Below, piece after piece: positions 37,249 through 45,670 of a stretch of DNA of 64,000 nt (the first letter of the stretch is position 1; each line of letters begins with the position of its first letter). The notes beneath the pieces were generated by a model, which was not told where the DNA came from, made no database searches, and saw only the letters and a list, made by a program, of their open reading frames with translations. Source of the DNA: Dyella nitratireducens. Lineage in GTDB: Bacteria; Pseudomonadota; Gammaproteobacteria; Xanthomonadales; Rhodanobacteraceae. The DNA lies in assembly GCF_014642835.1 (NCBI RefSeq), contig NZ_BMJA01000007.1:114449-178448 (forward strand), read 5' to 3'. A program made the position numbers and the translations under genes.

Positions 37249-38603
37249 CAGGCATGCACGCAGCAGTCCAGGCCGGCCATGCGGAAGGCGCAGCGCCTTC
37301 TGGGCGCAAGCCGCGTCTGTCGTTCTGGCAGATCCTCAACATGAACGTCGGTTTCTTCGGCATCCAGTTCAGTTTCGGCCTGCAGCAAAGCAATATGAGC
37401 CCCATCTACAAATACCTGGGAGCCCATGACGCCAGCCTGCCGTATTTGTGGTTGGCCGGCCCGATCACCGGGCTGATCGTGCAACCATTGATCGGTGCCT
37501 TGAGCGATCGCACGGTAAGCCGCCTTGGCCGTCGCACGCCGTATTTTTTGATCGGCGCACTGATCTGCAGCGTGTGTTTGTTCGCCATGCCGTTGAGTCC
37601 CGCACTGTGGATTGCAGCCAGCCTGTTGTGGATTCTGGATGCCGCCAACAACATTACGATGGAACCGTATCGTGCGTTCGTCGGCGACCGCCTGGATACC
37701 ACGCAACACGCGGTTGGCTATCTGGCGCAAAGCGCGTTTACAGGTTTGTCGCAAACGCTGGCCTACCTCACGCCATCCATCCTGGTGGGCTTGGGCATGC
37801 AAGCCGGTGCCGTCAACACTCATGGCATTCCGGATGTCGTGCTGATTGCCTTCATCATCGGCGCGGTGTGCTCGATCACCAGCGTGGCATGGTCGGCATG
37901 GACCACACCGGAGCTGCCGCTGTCGGAGCAGGAAAAAGACCGCATGCGCCATGCGCCACGCAACCTGGGCGCCACGCTGGGCGAAATAGTCGATGCCATC
38001 CGCGACATGCCAGCCACCATGCGGCAGCTCGCGGTCATGATGCTGTTCCAGTGGTACGCGATGTTCTGCTACTGGGAATACATCACGCTGTCGATTGCGC
38101 GCACGCTCTTTCGGACCACGGATTCGGCCAATCCTGCGTTCGCGCAGTCTGCGCTGATCAGCGGGCAGATGGGCGGCTTCTATAACTTCGTCGCAATGCT
38201 CGCTGCCTTTGCGATGATGCCGCTGGCCCGCCAGCTCGGTGCAAAACCCATTCACGTCGTGTGCCTGCTGTGCGGCGGCGCCGGCATGCTGTTGCTGCCG
38301 GGCATGCATTCGCGTGCCATGTTGCTGGTGCCGATGCTCGGTGTCGGCCTCGCCTGGGCAAGCATGATGGGCAATCCCTATGCGATGCTCGCAAGCAGCA
38401 TTCCACCGGAACGTGCGGGTGTGTATATGGGTTTGTTCAACGTGTTCATTGTGTTGCCGATGCTGCTGCAGATTCTTACTGTGCCGCTGATGTACGAACG
38501 CGTTTTGGCAAGCAATCCGGAAAATGTGATTCGGCTTGCGGGGGGAATGTTGCTGATTGCGGCAGCGCTTACGCTAAGGGTGAAGGTACAGACGCGTGCG
38601 TAG
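37218..38603 (+). CDS. suxC: MFS sucrose permease, SuxC-like
   Basis: About 450-461 residues with some 12 membrane segments, of the glycoside-pentoside-hexuronide/SUC-like MFS type. It shows NVGFFGIQFSFGLQQSNMSPIYKYLGA and the motif GALSDRTVSRLGRRTPYFLIGAL near residue 90, close to plant and Xanthomonas sucrose carriers. The start is uncertain: ATGs at 37218, 37230 and 37254 are in frame and none has a good RBS, so translation is probably coupled to suxB. The TAG stop belongs to a decayed REP unit. Confidence 0.86.
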   Translation: MGDGMAEETVTGMHAAVQAGHAEGAAPSGRKPRLSFWQILNMNVGFFGIQFSFGLQQSNMSPIYKYLGAHDASLPYLWLAGPITGLIVQPLIGALSDRTVSRLGRRTPYFLIGALICSVCLFAMPLSPALWIAASLLWILDAANNITMEPYRAFVGDRLDTTQHAVGYLAQSAFTGLSQTLAYLTPSILVGLGMQAGAVNTHGIPDVVLIAFIIGAVCSITSVAWSAWTTPELPLSEQEKDRMRHAPRNLGATLGEIVDAIRDMPATMRQLAVMMLFQWYAMFCYWEYITLSIARTLFRTTDSANPAFAQSALISGQMGGFYNFVAMLAAFAMMPLARQLGAKPIHVVCLLCGGAGMLLLPGMHSRAMLLVPMLGVGLAWASMMGNPYAMLASSIPPERAGVYMGLFNVFIVLPMLLQILTVPLMYERVLASNPENVIRLAGGMLLIAAALTLRVKVQTRA

Positions 38604-38663
38604 CAAACTCCAACATGACAAGTGTCCAAGCATGGCGATGTTGGGGTTTGCACCCCAACCTAC
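38600..38663. repeat. GTAG-type REP inverted pair (BIME), copy f, with a decayed left unit
   Basis: The left unit (38600-38614) keeps GTAG and the distal CAAAC-TCCAAC but has lost about 9 bp of the first arm, so it cannot fold. Its TAG is still the stop of the permease gene. The right unit (38640-38663) is intact. The 3' end of sulP (minus strand) is 60 bp away. Confidence 0.82.
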
Positions 38664-38723
38664 ACGACTGCGTTAGGATTCGCCGTCCCGGCGAACGCCG
38701 GGGCGACGAGCTAACGATCGCTA

Positions 38724-40235
38724 TCACGCTGCCCGGCGCAATCCTTCCACACGCGTATGCAGCGCCTTCCAATCCACCACCAATTCGCAACCACGCGCCT
38801 TGGCATTGCGTCCCCACTCGGTTAGCAATTCCAGACACGCCTGGTCGACATGGCGCAGACGATCCACGTTCAGCAGCACGCGGGTATTTGGCGGTACCTG
38901 TTCCAACGTGCGTGCGAGTACAGGCACCTTGAAGAAGGTGGCTGAACCGTCGAGTTCCAGCGTGGTCATGCCAGGTTCTTCGTGATCGGCAAGGTCCACC
39001 TGCAGACGCGAAGACTGCAGTGCAAGTTTGAGTACCGACAAAGCGAAGCCCACCAACACGCCGGTCAGAAGATCGGTCGCCACGATAGCAAGCGTCGTCG
39101 CAGCGTACACCACGAAATTACCCCGGCCATATTCCGCCAGCGATTTCATCTGCTTGACGTTGACCATCTTCACGCCAGTAAACACCAGGATGCCCGCCAA
39201 GCACGCCACCGGCGTCATGCGGATCAACCACGGCAGCAGCATCGCGAACACCAGCAGCCAGCCGCCGTGAAGGATCGTCGCCATGCGTGTGGCGGAACCC
39301 GCTTGCACGTTGGCGGCACTGCGCACGATCACGCCGGTCATCGGCAAGGCACCCAGCATGCCGCATAGCATGTTGCCCACGCCTTGCGCAGTCAGCTCGC
39401 GGTTGTAGTTGGTGCGCACGCCGTTGTGCATGCGATCCACCGCTGCAGCGGATAGCAACGTTTCTGCGCTGGCGATCAGCGCGAAAGTGAGTGCGGCAAC
39501 GAGCAACGGCGGCTGTGCCAATGAAGCCAGACCGCCAAACGTCGGCAGCTCCAACGTCGCAAACAGATTTCCCTGGATATCCACTTTGTTCACCGGCGTG
39601 CCGAGCACGCCGACGGTGGCCGTAACGATCACTACGGCTAACAAAGCACCCGGCACGAAACGCAAGGCTTGCGGCCGGAGTTTTTCCCAGCCAAGCATGA
39701 TGGCGATGGTGGACAAACCAACCATCAACGCAGCCACGCTACCGGTTTCGCCCTTGAAGGCGCTGATCAACGCACCCGGCAAGGCCGCGAAATTTTCCAA
39801 ACCTCGGGCCTTGGGCAAGGCATCGATCAACACGTGCAACTGCGAAGCCACGATCAGGATGCCGATGCCCGACAACATGCCCGCGACCACCGCCGGCGAA
39901 ATCACGCGGAACCACACGCCCGTACGGCCAAGCCCGGCTATCACCTGGATCAAACCGGCAAGCATCACCACCGGCCCCAATGCAACCACGCCGTACTCGC
40001 GCACCAGCTCGAATACCAGCACGGCCAAGCCTGCTGCAGGGCCGCTCACCTGCAAGGGCGAACCGGCCATGGCGCCAACTACGATGCCGCCGACAATACC
40101 GGTAATCAGGCCCGCCGCAGGTGGCATGCCCGATGCGATGGCAATACCCATGCACAACGGCAACGCCACCAGGAACACGACGATCGAACCGAGCAGATCC
40201 CGGCCGAATAATCCTTGAGAAAAATAAGATCGCAT
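38724..40235 (-). CDS. SulP family anion transporter (possible bicarbonate transporter)
   Basis: A 503-residue SLC26/SulP protein. Hydrophobic helices begin at GRDLLGSIVVFLVALPLCMGIAIASGMPPAAGLITGIVGGIVVGAMAGSPLQVSGPAAGLAVLVFELV. The C-terminal STAS domain (TTLELDGSATFFKVPVLARTLEQVPPNTRVLLNVDRLRHVDQACLELLTEW) ends the protein. The start at 40235 has GAGGAG 8 nt upstream. It follows a beta-carbonic anhydrase on the same strand, a pairing that suggests bicarbonate rather than sulfate. The carbonic anhydrase is frameshifted here. Confidence 0.88.
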   Translation of the reverse strand: MRSYFSQGLFGRDLLGSIVVFLVALPLCMGIAIASGMPPAAGLITGIVGGIVVGAMAGSPLQVSGPAAGLAVLVFELVREYGVVALGPVVMLAGLIQVIAGLGRTGVWFRVISPAVVAGMLSGIGILIVASQLHVLIDALPKARGLENFAALPGALISAFKGETGSVAALMVGLSTIAIMLGWEKLRPQALRFVPGALLAVVIVTATVGVLGTPVNKVDIQGNLFATLELPTFGGLASLAQPPLLVAALTFALIASAETLLSAAAVDRMHNGVRTNYNRELTAQGVGNMLCGMLGALPMTGVIVRSAANVQAGSATRMATILHGGWLLVFAMLLPWLIRMTPVACLAGILVFTGVKMVNVKQMKSLAEYGRGNFVVYAATTLAIVATDLLTGVLVGFALSVLKLALQSSRLQVDLADHEEPGMTTLELDGSATFFKVPVLARTLEQVPPNTRVLLNVDRLRHVDQACLELLTEWGRNAKARGCELVVDWKALHTRVEGLRRAA

Positions 40236-40245
40236 GATTCGCTCC

Positions 40246-40924
40246 TCAGGCTGCCGCCATCGTGGCAAAGCGCACGTGCGGTGTTGCATCGGGTACCTTG
40301 CCGGCACTCGGATCGAGTTTCACGAAACAGCCACGCTCGGCATCGAACGTCTCGATCTCTGCATGCGCAATGTCATACACCCAGCCGTGAATGCTGAGAT
40401 CGCCGCGCGCCATGCCTGCGGCCACCACCGGCAAGGTGCGCAGATGCTCAAGCTGAGCCAACCACGTTCTCGCGCGTCAGACAGGCCAGTGTTTCGTGTT
40501 CGGTCAGTCCCTGGTTGTTTTGCGCGACCACGTACCGGGCCACGTCACCATGCTTCATCCACGCCGCAACGGATGGCATCTCCTTCATCAGCTCCGGCTT
40601 CTGCAGCGCCTTCATCGCACCGCAGTCGGAGTGACCGCATATCACGATGTGCTTCACCTTGAGCACGCGCACCGCGTACTCGATCGCCGCGACCACGCCG
40701 CTTACGTGCTGTGCGTACGGCGGCACGATGTTGCCGATATTGCGATAGACGAACAATTCGCCCGGCTGTGTGTTGAACATCATTTCAGGCATCACGCGCG
40801 AGTCAGCGCAAGTGATGAACATGGTGCTGGGACTTTGACCTGCGGCCAGTTGCTTGAACAGGGCGCGCTGCGCAGGGAAAACCTCTTGGCGGAAGTACTG
40901 GAAACCTTCGATCAGACGTTGCAT
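40246..40924 (-). pseudogene. Beta-carbonic anhydrase with a one-base frameshift
   Basis: The enzyme hydrates CO2. From the ATG at 40924 the frame reads MQRLIEGFQYFRQEVFPAQ and keeps the zinc ligands in MFITCADSRVMPE and IVICGHSDCGAMKAL. After ETLACLTRENVV it goes wrong and stops at 40448. The expected C-terminus (A-Q-L-E-H-L-R-T-L-P-V-V-A-A-G-M-A-R-G-D-L-S-I-H-G-W-V-Y-D) continues in another frame to 40246. One extra base at 40460-40461 (plus strand GCCAACC instead of GCCACC) explains the break. Without it the product would be 225 residues, normal for the family. It is either a recent mutation or a sequencing error. The catalytic core remains in the truncated 158-residue product. Confidence 0.85.
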
Positions 40925-41072
40925 GGGGATGCTCCATGAGATAATTGAACAGGCACGTAGGGCATCGGCAGGCATACGGAATCGACACACGCCTACGCTC
41001 GCGAACAAGCGCTTCCGAAGCCAAAGAAAAACTCAAGGGATGCATGCGGCGGACACGCCGCAGAGGATGCGA

Positions 41073-41459
41073 TCAGGCGGCGCGTGGTGGCCGCAACAGC
41101 TCGGCGGGAGGAGCCGACCGCAGCAAAGATGTGCTGTCTAAAGGAACGCCCGAGCGCCTCGGGTCTGGCATGACATGCACGAGTTCCGGCGTGAGGAATT
41201 CCTCGTCCATGTCGCAGTCGTCTTGCAATGGGTTGCCACTGCTAGCTAAGTCGTCCGTCGTGGAACTCAAATGACTTTGCGCGCCAAGCGCCACGGCGAG
41301 GTCATCACCCGCAAACCTCATCGACGAGGAAGCCGCGCCGTGTGCAGAAAGCCCGTGACGAAGATGCGAATCAACCGCCACGTTGATGCTAGTCAGCAAC
41401 AACAGAGCGAATGCGCAAAACGCCAACAGAAGCAAACGATAGCGGTGAACGCGAAGCAT
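41073..41459 (-). CDS. Small hypothetical protein with N-terminal membrane segment
   Basis: A 128-residue protein. It opens with a strong hydrophobic stretch (YRLLLLAFCAFALLLLTSINVAV), which is a signal peptide or anchor. A Ser/Asp-rich part containing DDCDMDEEFLTPELVHVMPDPRR and a Leu/Pro-rich end follow. I do not recognise the family. Codon use at third positions looks GC-rich as in true genes. It lies in the region between the carbonic anhydrase and the porin terminator. Confidence 0.5.
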   Translation of the reverse strand: MLRVHRYRLLLLAFCAFALLLLTSINVAVDSHLRHGLSAHGAASSSMRFAGDDLAVALGAQSHLSSTTDDLASSGNPLQDDCDMDEEFLTPELVHVMPDPRRSGVPLDSTSLLRSAPPAELLRPPRAA

Positions 41460-41575
41460 GATGCAAAAAATATCGGATCGCGCACATGCATCGCAAGTCG
41501 TTAGCTAAATACAAGTTCATATGCGCGAACCATATCGCTCGTTTGCGGGCGTGCATGGCATGTCCACAAAAAGCA

Positions 41576-41600
41576 AAACGGCGGGCAAGGCCCGCCGTTT
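41576..41600 (-). terminator. Strong terminator after the porin gene
   Basis: AAACGGCGGGC (41576-41586) pairs perfectly with GCCCGCCGTTT (41590-41600) around AAG. On the minus strand it runs into TTTTGCTTTTT; on the plus strand a T run also follows. It should end the porin transcript about 60 bp after its stop and may work in both directions. Confidence 0.88.
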
Positions 41601-41659
41601 TTCCATCCCTGGGTCGAACTCCTTTCCGATAACCCTTACAGCTATCCGTTTCCCACCGA

Positions 41660-43354
41660 TTAGAACGGGTAGTAGCGGATGCTGGTGAAGAACATGTTGT
41701 CCGACGCGGTCGGCGCATTGCCCTTGCTGTCGGTGAACAGCTGACGCGAGAGATGCGAGAACTGTGTACCGAACTGCACGCGGCCGAACTTGCCCTGGTA
41801 GAACTTCCAGAAGAAGCCGAGCGTCTGTTCGGAGACGGCGCGGTTCTGGCCCGTACAACCGGTGGCCGCACCATAGATGCCGCAGTTGGCGTTGTTGTAG
41901 CCGAGGGCGGCAGCACCATAACCGAGCGGCAAGCCGTTCACGCCCACGGTCTGGTAGCTGTCCTGCTGCTCACGACCACCTTCGACGTACAGGTCAAACG
42001 TATCGGAGGCATGCCAGGTCAGCGTGCCCAGCGCCATGTTTTCCTTCAGCGGATGCGGAGCGCCGCTGGTCGTGTAGGTGATGTCGTTGAGGCCGGCCGT
42101 GCCGTAACGGCCAATACCCTTGCCGCTCATGCCCGAAACCTGGAGGTCCAGGACCTTCGGAACCAGCGGCAGCACCATGCCGAAGCCAAAGCCGCCACCA
42201 TGTGCGGTCTGGTTGGTGGTGCCGCCCGGACCGCCGTTGGCAGTCGTCGGCGTCACGCGGGTGGTGAACTCGCGCGAAATGCCGAACAGTTCGTAGTGGC
42301 CCCAACCCGGATCAGCCGCAAACTTCACGAGGATGTCCGGAATCTGGTTGAGCGACACCGAGTTCAGGGTGTCATACAGCGAGCCGGCACCAACCGTGGC
42401 GGTCGTCGTCGCATAGCCCTTGGTGCCCGTACCCGCCGTGGCGCCGATACCGGCCGTCTGCGGGTTTTCCACCGACACGCCCAACCACCACTTCTTGTCC
42501 CAATCCTTCACGAGGCGCAGCTGCGTTTGGCGAGCCCAGTTGAAGCCCGCGCCGTACTGCGCGTCGATGGTCGGCGGCAGCACTTCCTTGCCTGGCGTGA
42601 TACCCACGCTGTCGAGGGTCATCAACGACCAAGCCTGACCTGCCAATGCATGCAGACCGTAGTCGTTCCAGTCGATGCTGGTCCACAACTGGCGGATACG
42701 CATGTTGAACGAGTTGCTCTCGTTCATGTTCGCCGTCTGGGCGCCACCGAGGAAGTCCGTCTCGTAGTAGCCGGTCACATGGGTCGAGTCGTTGATGTCG
42801 CCTTCGGCCTTGATCGACAGGCGGCTCTGGCGCGCGCTGTACACAAACTGGTTGTTGCGGGCATTGGTGACCGGATAGGTGGTGGTGGCGCCGCTGCTCG
42901 TATTGATCGGCGCGGTGCTCGTACCACCCATGAACGGAATGGCGGTGAACTTGGTGGCGATATCATCCGCGGTATCGCGCGAGCGGTACGCCGTTTCAGC
43001 CGCCAGGAAGCCGCCGAAGGTCCACTTCACACCACCGGTGCCGCCCAGGATGTCACCCTTGTGTTCCTGCACCATCGTCGTGGTGGCAGCAACCTGCTTT
43101 TGCGTGGCCTGAACCTGAGCCTGTGTCGCCTGCACGGACTGCGCCGTCTCGACCTGGGCCTGCTGCTGAGCCTGCTGCTGCGACTCCAGGTCCTGAACCT
43201 TCTGCTCCAGTGCTTGGATCTCTGCCTTCATCTGCGCCAGTTCAGAGGCGCTGACAGTCACCTTCTTGTTCGACGACTGAGCTGACACCGGCGCCGTAAC
43301 GCTGGTCAGGCCCAAACCGGCAGCGATGGCCACCGTGAGCATCTTGGAACGCAT
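41660..43354 (-). CDS. DcaP-like trimeric porin, probably phosphate-starvation regulated
   Basis: A 564-residue outer-membrane protein. After the signal peptide (ends near VTAPVSAQS) comes a Gln-rich coiled coil (VSASELAQMKAEIQALEQKVQDLESQQQAQQQAQ, about 30-100). The barrel starts at GGVKWTFGGFLAAETAYRSRDTADD and ends with the aromatic strand MFFTSIRYYPF. Coiled coil plus C-terminal Phe fits DcaP-type or related porins. A PhoB-box-like site lies 116 bp upstream, and pstSCAB-phoU is on the other side of rnt. Uptake of phosphate or an organophosphate is therefore inferred. Confidence 0.85.
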   Translation of the reverse strand: MRSKMLTVAIAAGLGLTSVTAPVSAQSSNKKVTVSASELAQMKAEIQALEQKVQDLESQQQAQQQAQVETAQSVQATQAQVQATQKQVAATTTMVQEHKGDILGGTGGVKWTFGGFLAAETAYRSRDTADDIATKFTAIPFMGGTSTAPINTSSGATTTYPVTNARNNQFVYSARQSRLSIKAEGDINDSTHVTGYYETDFLGGAQTANMNESNSFNMRIRQLWTSIDWNDYGLHALAGQAWSLMTLDSVGITPGKEVLPPTIDAQYGAGFNWARQTQLRLVKDWDKKWWLGVSVENPQTAGIGATAGTGTKGYATTTATVGAGSLYDTLNSVSLNQIPDILVKFAADPGWGHYELFGISREFTTRVTPTTANGGPGGTTNQTAHGGGFGFGMVLPLVPKVLDLQVSGMSGKGIGRYGTAGLNDITYTTSGAPHPLKENMALGTLTWHASDTFDLYVEGGREQQDSYQTVGVNGLPLGYGAAALGYNNANCGIYGAATGCTGQNRAVSEQTLGFFWKFYQGKFGRVQFGTQFSHLSRQLFTDSKGNAPTASDNMFFTSIRYYPF

Positions 43355-43663
43355 ATTGTTATCTCCGCTAGATCAATAGAAACCGCGCGGCATCACAGTC
43401 CTTCCCCTGGAGCGGCCTGCGGGCTGGCGGCATGATCGAGCGGCAGCTTTACCGTTAGATGGATGTTATGTGACAAAACGATGACGAACCGTACGGTTTG
43501 CCGTCCAGGGTGGCGCGATTCTTGACGGCAAAACTTACAACCGTAGGCGCCTTACCCTGCTTCTAGCTGACGAAGATGCTTATTGAATAACCCATTATCT
43601 TCTTGATGAGGCAAGACGCTCCGGCAAACGGCAGTACCGGTATCCGGCTGATATGCTTGTCCG
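43355..43663. other. 309-bp divergent promoter region between porin and rnt
   Basis: No ORF. It holds the PhoB-box-like site at 43470-43487 and must carry the promoters of the porin (minus) and rnt (plus). Confidence 0.6.
43470..43487 (-). promoter_or_regulatory. PhoB-box-like site upstream of the porin
   Basis: Read on the minus strand: TCGTCAT, spacer CGTT, TTGTCAC. Compared with the Pho box CTGTCAT-N4-CTGTCA(T/C), five of seven and six of seven positions agree, with the correct 11-bp period. It lies 116 bp before the porin start. Confidence 0.6.
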
Positions 43664-44323
43664 ATGGAGCAACTCAACAACAGCTTGGCGGTCCGCATGG
43701 CCGACCGTTTCCGCGGCTTCCTGCCGGTGATCGTGGACGTAGAGACCGGTGGTTTCGATGCCAACCGTGATGCCTTGCTGGAAATCGCGGCCGTTGCAGT
43801 AGGCATGGATCAGGAGGGCAACCTCTACCCGCACCCGGTGGTGTCCACCCATGTGGAACCCTTTCTAGGCGCAAACATCGATCCGCGCGCTTTGGAGATC
43901 ACCGGCATCGATCCGGACAATCCACTGCGCGCCGCATTGGAAGAGCGCGCTGCGCTGGACCATATCTTTCAGGCAGTGCGCACAGCAGTGCGTGCCAACG
44001 AATGTCAGCGTGCGGTCCTGGTAGGGCATAACGCCGCATTCGATCTGGGGTTTCTCAATGCCGCGGTGCACCGCGTTGGCCACAAGCGCAACCCTTTTCA
44101 CCCTTTCAGCTGCTTCGACACCGCCAGCCTGAGTGGCCTGCTGTACGGACAAACCGTGTTGAGCAAGGCAGTACTGGCTGCCGGCTACAGCTTCGATTCG
44201 CGCGAAGCACATTCAGCGGTGTATGACGCCGAGCGCACTGCCTTGTTGTTTTGTCGCATTGTGAATCGCTTGCGTTCGCTGGAAGTGCTGGAGCTTGAGC
44301 GAGTGGGCACGGCCCTGCCGTAG
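43664..44323 (+). CDS. rnt: Ribonuclease T
   Basis: RNase T trims tRNA and other stable RNA 3' ends. The 219-residue protein is a DEDDh exonuclease: Exo [23 protein letters not shown], Exo [17 protein letters not shown] near 125, and Exo [21 protein letters not shown] with the His-Asp pair near 185. The annotated ATG lacks a good RBS, and a second in-frame ATG at 43697 ([10 protein letters not shown]) is possible. The TAG stop is formed by a REP unit. The gene sits between porin and pst genes but is not phosphate-related. Confidence 0.94.
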   Translation: MEQLNNSLAVRMADRFRGFLPVIVDVETGGFDANRDALLEIAAVAVGMDQEGNLYPHPVVSTHVEPFLGANIDPRALEITGIDPDNPLRAALEERAALDHIFQAVRTAVRANECQRAVLVGHNAAFDLGFLNAAVHRVGHKRNPFHPFSCFDTASLSGLLYGQTVLSKAVLAAGYSFDSREAHSAVYDAERTALLFCRIVNRLRSLEVLELERVGTALP

Positions 44324-44393
44324 GTTGGGGTGCAAACCCCGACATTGAGACGTGTGTGCACATAGAGCAGTTGGGGTTTGCGCCCCAACCTAC
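44320..44393. repeat. GTAG-type REP inverted pair (BIME), copy g
   Basis: Units at 44320-44343 (plus; one change, CCCCGAC) and 44370-44393 (minus; GCGC for GCAC in the loop) are separated by 26 bp. The left GTAG gives the rnt TAG stop. The right unit ends 29 bp before the Pho box of pstS. Confidence 0.9.
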
Positions 44394-44421
44394 GATCGCG
44401 TTTATCCACAAGATTTTACGA

Positions 44422-44439
44422 TTGTCATCAAGCTGACAC
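44422..44439 (+). promoter_or_regulatory. PhoB-box-like site upstream of pstS
   Basis: TTGTCAT, spacer CAAG, CTGACAC match the Pho box at six of seven positions in each half, with a weaker third repeat (GTCTCAT, 44444-44450) in the same 11-bp phase. It lies 85 bp before the pstS start, the expected place for PhoB activation. Confidence 0.75.
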
Positions 44440-44523
44440 ATTTGTCTCATCTCATTGCAACACCTTCCCTCTGCAATACGCGGGTCGTAGGCATTTCCTA
44501 GCCACTTCCCTCAAGGAGCCACT

Positions 44524-45558
44524 GTGTTGACCTCACTGAAACTTCCGTCTCGCCTCGGCACGCTCGCCTTCGCGGTTGCCGCGTCCCTGTTTGGCATGAC
44601 GGCCCAGGCCACCGATATCACTGGTGCGGGCTCCAGCTTCGTCTATCCGGTCATTTCCAAATGGTCGGCCGCTTATGCGGAAAAAACCGGCAATCACATC
44701 AACTATCAGTCGATTGGTTCCGGTGGCGGTATCGCGCAGATCAAGGCCGGCACGGTGGATTTCGGTGCCTCCGACATGCCGTTGAAGGCAGAAGATCTCG
44801 CCAAGTTCGGCCTGGGCCAGTTCCCTGACGTGATCGGCGGTATCGTGCCGGCGTTCAACGTGTCCGGCGTTGCAGCGGGTTCGCTGGTGCTGGACGGCCC
44901 CACCCTGGCCGACATCTACCTGGGCAAAATCACCATGTGGAACGATCCTGCCATCGTCAAGCTCAACCCCAGCGTGCACCTGCCGTCCTCCAAGATTTTC
45001 GTGGTGCATCGTTCGGATGGTTCGGGCACCACCTTCAACTTCACCGACTACCTCTCGAAGGTGAGCACGGATTGGAAATCGAAGGTCGGTGAAGGCACCG
45101 CCGTGCAGTGGCCGACCGGTATCGGCGGCAAGGGCAACGAAGGCGTATCCGCTTACATCAAGCAGATCCCGAACTCGCTGGGCTATGTGGAATATGCCTA
45201 TGCGGTGCAGAACAAGCTCGGCTACGCCAAGATGAAGAACGCGGCCGGCACCGTGGTGGAACCCACCATCGCCAGCTTCCAGGCTGCTGCCAACACGGCG
45301 GATTGGAAGAACGCCAAAGACTTCAACCTGCTGATGACTAACGCTCCCGGCGCTGACGCATGGCCGATCACCGCTACCTCGTGGGTGATCATGTACAAGA
45401 CGCCGAAGAACGCCGCCAACACCAAGGTTGCCTTCGACTTCTTCAAGTACGCTTATGAACAAGGCCAGGACGCCGCGCGTGCACTGGACTACGTGCCCCT
45501 GCCCGCCTCGCTGGTGCAGCAGATCGAAGCCTACTGGTCCAGCGAATACAAGCAGTAA
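44524..45558 (+). CDS. pstS: Phosphate ABC transporter substrate-binding protein PstS
   Basis: The 344-residue periplasmic protein binds phosphate for the PstCAB importer. The signal peptide ends near GMTAQATD, followed at once by the family motif ITGAGSSFVYPVISKWSAAY. Phosphate-contact motifs are IGSGGGIAQIKAGTVDFGASDMPL and VVHRSDGSGTTFNFTDYLSK (residues about 60-180). The start is GTG at 44524 with AAGGAGCC 4-11 nt upstream. It is the first gene of pstSCAB-phoU and is preceded by a Pho box. Confidence 0.96.
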   Translation: MLTSLKLPSRLGTLAFAVAASLFGMTAQATDITGAGSSFVYPVISKWSAAYAEKTGNHINYQSIGSGGGIAQIKAGTVDFGASDMPLKAEDLAKFGLGQFPDVIGGIVPAFNVSGVAAGSLVLDGPTLADIYLGKITMWNDPAIVKLNPSVHLPSSKIFVVHRSDGSGTTFNFTDYLSKVSTDWKSKVGEGTAVQWPTGIGGKGNEGVSAYIKQIPNSLGYVEYAYAVQNKLGYAKMKNAAGTVVEPTIASFQAAANTADWKNAKDFNLLMTNAPGADAWPITATSWVIMYKTPKNAANTKVAFDFFKYAYEQGQDAARALDYVPLPASLVQQIEAYWSSEYKQ

Positions 45559-45670
45559 GCTTAAGTACTGTCGCAAGGATGCGCAGCTCAAGCGACTCTT
45601 GCGACGCGCGCAACGTCTTACGTTGCGCGCGTCGTGCTGACTGAAACCATCGCAAAAAATCACGCCAGAC

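Noticed and set aside
36816..38309. 497-codon minus-strand frame opposite suxB/suxC
   Set aside because: Low-complexity Gln/Arg/His-rich shadow of two genes with strong family motifs.
41753..43285. 510-codon plus-strand frame opposite the porin gene
   Set aside because: Arg/His/Val-rich composition typical of antisense frames. The minus-strand porin has a signal peptide, coiled coil and barrel end.
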